Part shown: positions 12,601 through 23,752 of the stretch, piece by piece
How positions within the stretch are numbered: the stretch's first letter is position 1
Layout of the letters: every line of letters begins with the position of its first letter
Assembly: GCA_019671135.1 (NCBI GenBank)
Contig: JAHRHY010000002.1
Location: 124,001 to 188,000, forward strand
Source: Linnemannia hyalina
Taxonomy: Eukaryota; Mortierellomycota; Mortierellomycetes; Mortierellales; Mortierellaceae
DNA: 64,000 nucleotides
Reading direction: 5' to 3'
Made by a program: the position numbers and the translations under genes
The notes under the pieces: generated by a model
Seen by the model: only the letters and a program-made list of their open reading frames with translations
What the model was told of the DNA's origin: nothing
Database searches by the model: none

Positions 12601-14327
12601 ATTACTTTGCTCTCCAGCCTGCCGAGGTCACTCGAGCCAACGCCAACAACATTACCCTCCGTACTCGCGACAACAACTTTCTCTCCAACCGACAGTACTA
12701 CCTCCACTCTCAGTGCGGCTTCTTTGAAGAGTTCTTGTGGAGCACATCGACCGAACGCTGGAAGGCCCAGGCCGTCCGCAAGCTGTCCTTCAACGAGTGC
12801 ACCCAGGGCTGGCAGACGGATTTTAATCAGGAGGACAGCATGACTCTGTTTGGCGATGTCTTTTTGATCGATCTCAGCCCAACGACCAATCGAGAGACCA
12901 CCGCTGTGTTGACCGACCAGGATCATGCGCGCCTCTTTTTAGCCAAGCTTTCGCAGCTGCTCGTGGACCGTGCCAAGGGACGTATAGGTACCGCCCGCCA
13001 GGCCTCGATTGTCTTGTTCTATCCCTTCGGTCACCCACCTTCACTTGCGCAGGAGCCATTGTTATCCTTGGGACAGTACTACCAGATTTCTCTTTGCCGC
13101 AAGCCCGTCACGGAGAGAGCTTTGGGAGCTATTATCAAGAAGCAGGTTGTGACCCTCCAGGCTGCCGTCGCAGAGTGCGTTCAGACCCCTAAGACTCCTG
13201 CTTGCCCGTTTTCTCTCTCCGGCAACGACTCAATTTGCCGTCACCTTGTCTCAGAGACGATCGATAGCTCGATCTCTCAGTCATCGTCGTCTGACGAGGG
13301 ATCGTCGGTGACTCGCCAGTCTGCAGGCATCTCTGCCACAACGGGAGCTCTTCAAAAGGATAAGCCTGCTCGCGAGGCGTCTTTGACCTCTAAGACTCCT
13401 TTCTCCACTGCCACTCAGGCCTCGCACGTCCGATTTGCCAAGAGGAACGGCTCTGTTCCTCGTCTTGCCTTGAGTAGTGACGGCGTGGCCCCACCGGCGT
13501 CGTCATCCTCCCCCTCGCCTTCGATCGACAAAGCGCAGGCCAAGAAGGGCTTGTTCAAACGCCCTCTGAACAGTGCTCAGCAGACTCGACCCAGTTTGGC
13601 CTCCCAACAGAGCATTCAGGGCTTGAATGCAGCTGGCAAGCGCGTCTTGATTGTAGACGACAACTCGTTCAACCGCAACCTTCTCTTTCACCAATTGACC
13701 AAGCTGGGTGTCTCCAAGATTGACCAGGCTGGCTCTGGTCAAGAAGCTGTTGACATCTTCATCCCTGGCACTCACGCGTTGGTGTTGATGGACCTTAAGA
13801 TGCCGACCATGGGTGGTTTTGAGGCAACGTCTTTGATCCGCAAGAAGGAGGTGGCTCACTGGAGCCCTATCGCTATCCAGCGACCGACCAAGAATTGGAC
13901 AGATGCCTCTAAGCCCGAAACGGACCCTTGGTCGCCTGAGCGATTTGTCGCCGCTCCAGAGATTTCGGAGCGACGCAGCAACGGCAGCGGCAGCGGCGAA
14001 GGCGAAAAGAGGAGCGCTGACAGGAAGGCTCAGTCTGAAGTGAGCAAGTCGGCGACCGTCATTGCTGTTACCGCCGACTGGACGGCTGAGATTGGCGAGG
14101 ACCGTGAGAAGGCAGTGACCGGCGGCTTTGACGATGTTATGGTTGTAAGTATCCTGCTCATGCATGCGTGCCTTGTTGTTCAACGTCATGACTGCCTTGT
14201 CGGCTGTATTGTAGATCATGATCACTAATTACATTGTTCTTTTCTAATCGTTGTCTGGTATTAGAAACCCATCTCGCTACCTTCTCTTTCGGTCCTTTTG
14301 GAGCGCTACATGGATTACCGCAACTAA
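9650..14327 (+). CDS. Membrane-bound hybrid sensor histidine kinase with C-terminal receiver
   Basis: Six exons (9650-10106, 10458-11086, 11287-11495, 11642-11996, 12108-14144, 14265-14327) join in phase to about 1249 residues. Residues 1-150 are Ser/Thr/Ala-rich and probably disordered. Residues about 230-410 contain several hydrophobic spans typical of a multi-pass membrane sensor. The H-box SVSHELRTPL places the phospho-accepting His at about 429. The N-box (NLISNAIKFT), G1 box DTGKGI (about 579) and G2 box GTGLGL (610-615) form the ATPase domain. The receiver has the acidic pair VDD near 1066, phospho-acceptor Asp in LMDLKMP (about 1112) and Lys of KPIS (about 1230). The kinase should autophosphorylate and relay phosphate through the receiver to an Hpt protein. 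About 70 extra Ser/Lys-rich residues interrupt the receiver. No PAS or HAMP domain is seen, so the signal is unknown. Confidence 0.92.
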
Positions 14328-15145
14328 ACACGCGACCCTCTCGTTGGGCTGTGTACTGGACGATATTTTTTATGTCCATCTCTTTCTTCCCCACTTTCTT
14401 TCAATGCCTGTACACTATTATCTTTACCGCCATTTTATTTTTCGAGGCTACTGTACGACTATTTTTTTTTTCCGAATTTTTTTTAATGCCACATTGAGCG
14501 TTAAATAATCCTTCTTCCCTATCTTCTCTTTACATTTTTTTCCTCTCTTTTTTTTTCTCTCTCTCTTACGACTTGTCTCCTCGCGGCATGCTGAACCTTG
14601 TAATCTTACCATGTATCAACAACATCCACAAAAAGTCACTCTAAAGTGCTCTGAACTCGTTTACTTTTGTACATTAAAAAAAATCCGGCTCGAAAATAAT
14701 TATCAAGTTCTCCTTTGTGCATTGTACATGGCTTAACTTGAAGGGGTAAGTGTTTTGGAAGGAGTGGGATGAATCGAATTGAGGATTGGTTTCTTTCCTT
14801 GAAGAGGCGCGATGGCCTTATGAGCGTAGATTCTTGTGAAAAAGATTTTAACTTGTTGCTGTCAAGTGTTCTCAGTGGGTGGAGATTGAGTAGAACGAAA
14901 GATGTTTAATAAAAGACATAAGAAAGAGAAAAAAAAAAAGTTGGTAACAATAAAAGAAAAAACTAATAGCTAATCTAAACAAAATAGACAATGGGGCGAA
15001 GGATAGTACAAAAGCTGAGGCGAAGAAGTGGAAACGAAGGGTTGAGGGGGATACAGAACTTTACAAGGCCGGAGGGCGGTAGAAAAAGCAAATCAACAAA
15101 ACTAGCATTGACAAAAACGGGGCTAAACTAAAGGGAAGTGGGTAA
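14328..15145. other. Convergent 3' intergenic region
   Basis: This 818-bp gap separates the stop of the histidine kinase (+) from the stop of the minus-strand acidic protein gene. It is AT-rich with AATAAA-like elements on both strands, consistent with two facing 3' UTRs. No gene is seen. Confidence 0.5.
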
Positions 15146-16999
15146 CTAACGGTTCTCCCAAAAGTCCTCGCCTTCATCCTCTTCCTCAATCATCCCTCCA
15201 TACTGCCCATCCTCATTCACATTCGAACTCTCCTCTTCTCCCAGATCCAAGCCCGCTGCATCCTGGAAATCTCGCTGGTTCTCCAACCGCAAATGGACGT
15301 TGTGTGTATCAGCCTCCTGGGCCTCGGACATGAAGGCCGAGTCGCGTTCTGGGTCCAGGAATGGGTCGTCCTTGTCCTCCTCCACATCGCTGTTGTTGGT
15401 GGAGGGGGAGTTGGTGTGCGAGGGGGAAGTGGGTTGAGAGTTTCCGGTTTCGAGAAAGGAGGCGCGACGGTGGGAGCGGTCGCGGTCAAGCTTGCGTTGG
15501 CGCTTTTGGAGGGACGAGATAGTTTCTTGACGGGGAATATTTCCGGAGGTGAGGGATGCTGGGCTGGGTGTTGAGTCCGAGTCGAGGTCTTCTTCGTCTT
15601 CGAGTTCCTCTTGGTCCCAGTCGTGGATTGTTGGGTCTTCTTTTGGGAGGACTGTGTCCTCCTCCTCCTCCTCCTCCTCTGCCTGGTCTGGGGAATTGGA
15701 CGCCCTGGCAGAAGCTGCTGTAAGAATTGCTGCGGTGGAAGAGGAGGAGGAAGAGGAGGGAGGATGTCGCTTGTCTTCACGGGCCTCACGCAACTGATCA
15801 ATCGACGCGCGACGGGCCTCTTCGAGAATAGGTTTTGATTCCATTTCGTCGAGGAGTTGGATCTTGACTTCACGTTTGAGGCCCTTCTTGTCTGCTAGGT
15901 GGGTGCTGTGTGCACCGGGGGTGCCGAAGGTGCTGATGGAGCTGATAGAGAGGGAGCGTTTGCGTTCAGGGAGAGGTATTGTTTGATTCAGAGGGTGTGC
16001 TGAGGCAGAGGTGGGGGGTGCTGTGGTGAAGAGGCTCTCTGTGGCGGTGTGGTGGTGGGCTGGGTTTGCGCCTATGATGATGATACACGGGTTACGAGAA
16101 GAAGCAAAAGCATTGGGAAGTAATGATGAGCAGTTGTAACCTTAAAATGTGAATATCGGTCATCATCTGCACTAATGAACACGCACACATTCGCGCAACA
16201 CAAATTAATCAACAAGGCAAGGCTGGATTTTTTTCTTCCGCTTTTTTGCACATAGAATTAAAGAGAACTTACCGGTGGCAAGACGCTTCGTGGGTTCCAA
16301 AAACGCAGCCGCAGAGGTAACACGCCCCTCAACTGGTCCATGACTCTGCGAATGTCTTCTCTCCTCCTCTGATGGCTCAACCTCCATAGCCAATCCACCA
16401 AGGGAACTGTCGACGGGGTCGCCCATGGCTTCTGAAGCGTCTTTGTCCATATCTAGAGGCGCCACGTCTGTAGTCGAGGGGAGCAGATCTGCGACAGATC
16501 GACCGCGGCTTACAGAATGCGGGTGGGTAGAATGGTGGTGGTGAGTGTGGTGACCGTGCTGTTGACCGCCCTGTTCGCGGCGGAGAGAGTTGTCGGGTTG
16601 GATAACGGGTTGGAGGACTGACAACTCTGCAGCCGTTGGATGGCCGTGACTACCGTCACCGTCAGTAAAAGTATACCGGACTCTTTTGGCTGCGTGGCCA
16701 CTCCCTCCAGATTCACCGCCCACAACGGCTGTGGTGCTCGTAGCAGACGACGCTGGACTGGGGATGCCTACAGCACTTGCTCCTGCTCCTGCGACAGGAG
16801 ACACCTCGCTAGACATATCCAAGTGCTCGCCAAGGTTCCCGTTTTCATCAATAATCAAGTAATCGGATTGGAGGACTGAGGATGACGGGGCGTGGGCGTC
16901 GAGGGTGTTGGAGTCGACGAATTCTGGCTCTATTGCTGCTAGAGACCGTTTGGAGTATCCGCGGGTGAGGAGGTTTTCAGGTGCTGCTTCTGGGTCCAT
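15146..16999 (-). CDS. Hypothetical acidic, low-complexity protein
   Basis: Two exons (16999-16273 and 16071-15146) join in phase across a GTAAGT...ATAG intron to give about 550 residues. The N-terminal half contains a His/Gln-rich patch near residue 165-175 and short acidic segments. The middle has a basic, serine-rich segment (ERKRSLSISSIS) followed by a predicted helix around KKGLKREVKIQLLDEMESK. The C-terminal third carries acidic runs (EEEEEEED; DEEDLDSDS) and ends in EGEDFWENR. There is no signal peptide or membrane span. The composition suggests a nuclear or regulatory disordered protein, but I recognise no domain. The start ATG at 16999 follows a C-poor leader and faces RPT6 across a 570-bp shared promoter, so co-regulation is possible but unproven. 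Confidence 0.75.
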
Positions 17000-17569
17000 G
17001 TTGGTTGGGTGAGGGTTCCAGGCGTTTGGTTGTATGTGTTTCTGGTTGTGTGTTGTTGGACAGGTGGTGTGATAGGTCGTGTGGAGTGGGGATGAATAGG
17101 GTGAGGAAAGAGAAAAAAGTGAAAGAGAAAAAATGTGAGAGGAGGGGGGAGGAGAGAGTAGAGAGAGGAGGTCCAAGCCCAGGCGAGGCAAGAAAAGGAC
17201 CCAAAAAAGGCAATATGTTAAATCCTAGGGCCAGGAAGTAATTTGTCCAGGAAATAAATAGAATAAGACGTCACTGAGGCGGAAATCCCATTTTCTCCTC
17301 TCAAGTGCGCGCGTACTCTCTGACAGAGGAGAAAACGCGTCAGCGGGAAGACAGAAGAAAGTGAAAGAAGAGTCCCACCACAGCTTGCCACTCTTTTGTT
17401 GCAATTCACGCCCTTCTTTTCTTCTTCATTTCTTCAAACAACCTCAACAAACCACCTAAACAATTACACCTCAAGGAACAACCGGCACAAAAAAGTCAAC
17501 ACAACAAGGACAGTCGATCGCCACTTACAACCTACCACTCACACCTCACCCACACTTTATAAAACAGCC
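17000..17569. promoter_or_regulatory. Bidirectional promoter between the acidic protein gene and RPT6
   Basis: The two ATGs (16999 on minus, 17570 on plus) are divergent and 570 bp apart, so this segment must hold both promoters. A CTTGCCACT at about 17382-17390 resembles the reverse complement of the yeast PACE element (GGTGGCAAA) that controls proteasome genes, with two mismatches. That resemblance may be chance. Confidence 0.4.
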
Positions 17570-19510
<1,941 letters not shown>

Positions 19511-20597
19511 ACAACACTTCACTTGTCAAGGAGTAGACACATACGGATGATTATGTTCTTTCTGGGATCGCAGGAAGACTGGATCAGACCCACGACTGAA
19601 TGGCTAATAAACAACGATAAACACTCTGAAATGAACATATTGGGGACTATATGCGCTGGCGATTTATTATTCTTCTCAGGCAGAGCGGGCGGCATTTGCA
19701 CAGGAAGACATAAACGTGTCAGGTGTGTTCTGTCGACAAAGGTCATCAGTGACAGGTTTCCTTCCGAGAATCATATATCTCTTCCTATGAATTAGCAATC
19801 GCTCCTTTTCCCCTTCATTCACTTTTCAGTTCTGCACCTCACCGCCTGCCCCTCAGATCATTACAAACTGTACAATTTTACAGCGCAAAGGCGCGCTTGC
19901 TGCTCCTTGACATTATCATTTGGTGTGTCTCTGTGTGCTTTTTCCTATGATCGCTCTTGTCTTTCTACTTCAAAACTTTAGTGTCGCAGCCGCAGCCGCA
20001 ATAGCAACAGCAACAACAATAGCTAGCGAAACGAAAGCGAACGCGAAAGAGGAAGCAGAAGATCCAGCACCAGACACAGTCCCATATGCAGCCGAAGTTA
20101 TAGCAGTGGCCATCGCCAGCATGACCACCGCTGTATCCTGTACTCGTATGGATGTTGCCCTAAAATATCGCTACATGGAGTGGGATTCCCTTGTTCTGCT
20201 CCGTTTCTGTCGTTGCGTTTTCTACAGTGCCTCGCAGGTGTAGTATTGCTCAAGGTTTCGATGTTAAGCTGTGAGGTTTTTCGCCGAAATAAAGAATGAG
20301 GCATCCCCTCCTTTATATGGAACAGGCAGTGCTTGTAAGAAACACTAACGAGCATATCTTTTTAATGATGCCATCTCGCTTGTGGTTAGGTCCTGTCGAT
20401 TTTCTTGTTACTCCTGTTCGCCCTGGCCGTCTTGTTGTTTAGGGCAATTCTGAAAAGACCCAAAGTTGGTCACGAAAAGGGACGCTAGCACGGTTTGCTT
20501 TTCTTCCATAGGGCAATAAAAGGGTTTCTTAACTCTAGCATGGTGGCGAAACACATAGAGAAAGAACAACTCGTCCTTATTTCGCCATTAAACAAAA
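19511..20597. other. Intergenic, no confident gene
   Basis: This gap of about 1.1 kb lies between RPT6 and the first Sel1 locus. A plus-strand frame at 19920-20243 begins with a hydrophobic, Ala-rich segment that could mimic a signal peptide. It ends in unstructured sequence with no splice signals, so I do not call it. Confidence 0.4.
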
Positions 20598-22549
20598 TCA
20601 TTCGCTCTCCTTCAACTTTTCTAATACTTTGTTGGCGTCCTTGGATCTCTGGCGGGCGGACATCAGAAACCACTCTGCGGCTTTGGCTTCGCTCTGTGGT
20701 ACACCTTGGCCATTTTGGTAGAGAATGCCGATGTTGCGTTGGGACGTCTCATGTCCTTGACTGGCGGCCTTGAGGTACCAGTGCAATGCTTGTCCGTAGT
20801 CCTGAGGTACGCCTTGACCAAGCTCATAGTAATAGCCGATGGTACACTGGGCATCAATGTCCCCTTGATCGGCGGCCTTGCGGTACCAGGTCATCGCTTT
20901 TGTAAAGTTTCGAGAAACGCCACGGCCGTAGTGGTAGAGATCACCGACTTGGCAATGAGCAGATGCATTTCCTTGGTTGGCGGCCATGTGGAACCAGTCC
21001 ATCGCCTGTGCATAGTCCTGGGGAACACCGTCACCATTGTAGTAGACAATACCAATGTTCTCTTGAGCAATGGCAAACCCTTGATTAGCGGCCTTGAGGA
21101 ACCAGTCCATCGCCAGAGCATAATCCTGGAGCACACCGTGGCCGTTTTGGTAGAGAAGGCCGACGTTGCGCTGCGCGGGCGAGTAGCCCTGGTTGGCGGC
21201 TTTAAGCGTCCAGCTCATGGCGGCCGAATAGTCCCGAGGGACGCCATGGCCGTAGTAATGCAAACGCCCGACGTTACGTTGACCGGCAGGATCTCCTTGC
21301 TCAGTTGCCTTCAGGTACCAATCCATAGCTGCTTGGTAATCTTGTGGGACCCCTTTGCCTTTCATATACATGTCGCCCGCAGCAACCTGAGAGTACCGGT
21401 TTCCTAAACCAGCATCGAGCAATGTCCGGTAGACATATTTAAGGGTAGACGCGGCGATCTGCACCTCGTTGTTCATGTGGGGAGGCTGAACATCCGTTGC
21501 GTTGCTGTTGCGCCATTGGTTGTCGGCCGTGTTGTCGATAGGTGCATTAGGTGCCGCTGTCTTCGTAGCTGAGAGTTAAGATCATGGTAACAATAAATCG
21601 AGAATGCGGTCAGACTTTGTCGTTCACGTATAATATAGACTTATAATTATTAGCAGACAATGTGTATATTGCGTACAGTGTAAGGGTCTCAACCTTGCGT
21701 AGTGCATTCCTATCAGCCTGGAAGGCAGTCTTAAAATACCACCCCATGGCCACTGATGAATCCTTGGACACTCCTTGTCCCTCCGAAAAGAGGTCGCCGA
21801 CAGAGACCTGGGCATGCGCATGACTCTGACGAACAGCTTTGAGGTAGCACTCCAGGGCCTTCCAAGGGCCCCACCTCCTTTTGCATGCAAGGCATTGAGA
21901 TCCATTTGGGCCGCAAGCTTTGTCATGACTTCTTTGGCGTATTTGTGGGCGAGTGCTTTGTTGGTTCGAAGAGTCGACTCGTCAAGTTGTTATCTGCTGC
22001 TTTTGACTGTGCAGGTGTAATTATTTCCTGCAGGCGTAAACCGAGTGTCCTGCCCAGAAGACAAATGGGTCGACGAGATGGGTAGCATTTTGGAAATGAG
22101 TTGTGTTTCGGGGATGTGCCGACTGTTGCTCAATCTGCCTAAGAACCGATGGCTGCTGTTGCCGAGGGGAGGTGTCCTGTAGATTACCGACGATATTATC
22201 CAGGACCTCGCCAGGAATGACAACAATCCTCGCAGTCTAGTAGGTCGATAGCGATTAACTTAGTGTGCTAACGAACAGGACGCCTTCGCCAACCTTATCG
22301 AAGGAGTCGCTTATACGTACGTGTTGAAGTCGGTCCCTTTCATAAAAGGCAAGACCCTTGCTTTATGCCGGATATGGAGGGCATTGTGGAAGACTACACG
22401 GATATCCTCCCACAGTACGAACTTGTCCATGGTGATGGGATCTTGTAGAATTCCACATAGACGACCTCGTTGGGGTGCGGTGGGGTCGAGGTGGAGCTGT
22501 TGATATTGAGGGAGCGAATGGCCTGAATGTTCGGAGGAGCAACCGACAT
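20598..22549 (-). pseudogene. Sel1-repeat (HCP-like) gene, copy 1: decayed 5' exons, intact Sel1 exon
   Basis: By comparison with the intact copy at 46.0-48.0 kb this has three exons. Exon 1 (22549-22321) encodes the N-terminal module starting MSVAPPNIQAIRSLN. A 1-nt deletion before the DPITMDKFVLWED motif shifts its frame; the exon is 229 nt where the family phase needs 230. Exon 2 (about 22236-21700) has a lost C in a C-run near 22115 and a TAA replacing Lys codons near 21988. A frameshift near 21860 is shared with copy 2. Exon 3 (21568-20598) is intact. It carries seven Sel1 repeats of about 36 residues (pattern AQxNIGxLYxxGxGVPQDY and AMxWYLKAAxQG) and ends KLKESE at the TGA. Sel1 repeats form alpha-alpha superhelices used for protein binding. 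If transcribed from an internal start at 21476, a 292-aa Sel1 protein is possible. Lower 1.06 kb is the left arm of an inverted repeat. Confidence 0.75.
21154..22214. repeat. Left arm of inverted repeat A (Sel1 exon 2 to exon 3)
   Basis: Reverse-complemented, this segment matches 26676-27744 almost base for base, including introns and the non-coding stretch around 21570-21700. Identity stops abruptly inside the third Sel1 repeat (after RNVGLL) at one end and just upstream of the exon 2 motif GEVLDNIVGN at the other. The arm is about 1.06 kb. A few differences are diagnostic: a C-run one base shorter near 22115, and TAA instead of AAA near 21988. Confidence 0.9.
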
Positions 22550-23187
22550 TGCTAAAGTAACTGGCGCTGAGTGTGGATGGGTAATGGTCAGAGAAAAAAG
22601 TCTGCCAGGTGCAATTCACAGCTGAAGGAGGTGTTGGTTGGGTCGAGAGGGTGATGGCGAGGATGGCGAGGGATGATGGCGAGCGAGATGAGGAAGAAAG
22701 GGGAAGGGTGAAGAAAGGGAGAAAAGGTAATCCTGCGCTCGCGGGTCATAGGTGGGGGTCGGCGGAAGTGGGAGAGATAGGGGTCAATGGAAGGGGTTCC
22801 AACAATGCATTGTACAACGTTTCCTTGATCATGCAAATGGTCAACAGCAACAATGGCATTGAGAGCATGAAGCAGAAGGATTCAGAACCACAGAGGCAAT
22901 CATTTGTTCTTCAAAACGAAGAACAGGGTGCCAATGTTATGGTCGAATGTAGAAAGTAGGAAGATGGCAAAGTGTCAACTAGCGATTCGAAGGCAGCTTT
23001 CAAACGAAATTAGATTTATTTCCTGGGCTGCACCGATGGATGTACTAAGCGAAAGAAAAAAAGAAAACGGACCGCGTAACAAAAAAATAAAATGTATTGG
23101 CTGCTTAGTGCTCAGGGCGAAGAGACAAAGTGAGAAATGAACGCGAAAAGAGACAGCCAGTCAGAAGGCAATTCGGGAACGGAAACG
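22550..23187. promoter_or_regulatory. Divergent spacer between Sel1 copy 1 and the F-box gene
   Basis: This roughly 640-bp segment lies upstream of Sel1 exon 1 (minus) and upstream of the F-box promoter repeat (plus). Both genes point away from it, so it should hold the Sel1 promoter. It is absent from the right half of the inverted duplication. No protein-like frame was found. Confidence 0.45.
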
Positions 23188-23605
23188 AAGAGGGATCAGT
23201 TACTCCGCCCTGTCAAAGAAACTACTTCGATTTTGCACTCGTGACAAAATCGGCTACTGTACCGGTTGTTGCAACCTGCCCTCATGACTGTGCACAAAAA
23301 CATGATATCATCTTCATCAACAACACAGAGGCCAAAAAAATAGTCGTAAAAGCCCGTAGCACGAGAGAACGATACGCTCTTTTGTGGACTAAAAGTTATG
23401 TGAAGGTGGTCTTTTGTCAGACTTAAAAAGAACGTGTGTGCATATGTGGCGAGTGTGGATGAAAAATCATTCTGAAAGAATTAGAGAAAAATCATTTTCA
23501 TGCGTCATGGTGGACACTCATTCCTCTTTCCCTCGCACATCTTTTTTTCTGATTTCCGCACATGGAGCCCTCTCACTATTCCACTCTGGCTTTTCCCCCT
23601 CTCGC
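23188..23605. repeat. Left copy of inverted repeat B (F-box gene promoter)
   Basis: The reverse complement of this segment matches 26278-26672 with scattered substitutions and small indels. Shared blocks include GATCAGTTACTCCGCCCTGT, the GAGAACGATACGCTCTTTTG block and ATATGTGGCGAGTGTGGATG. It lies directly upstream of the F-box start codon at 23753, so it is the F-box gene's promoter or leader. The inverted copy sits just beyond the 3' end of the same gene. Confidence 0.85.
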
Positions 23606-23752
23606 TCATCCATGCCTCTTTTTTTCTCTCCCTCTCATCACTTCCTCCGCCTTTCTCACTCACAATCACATCCATCCGCCCTCTTTCCCCTCTCTCGTCT
23701 ATCATTCTCACACGTACACGCACCGCCTTCTTTCTTCAGTCACTCCTCAATA

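Noticed and set aside
12318..14225. Minus-strand frames of 200-240 codons in histidine kinase exon 5
   Set aside because: They have no domain match and lie fully opposite well-supported kinase, ATPase and receiver motifs.
20706..21407. Plus-strand 233-codon frame opposite the Sel1 exon
   Set aside because: It is the complement of Sel1 repeats and shows the same 36-codon period, so it is a shadow.
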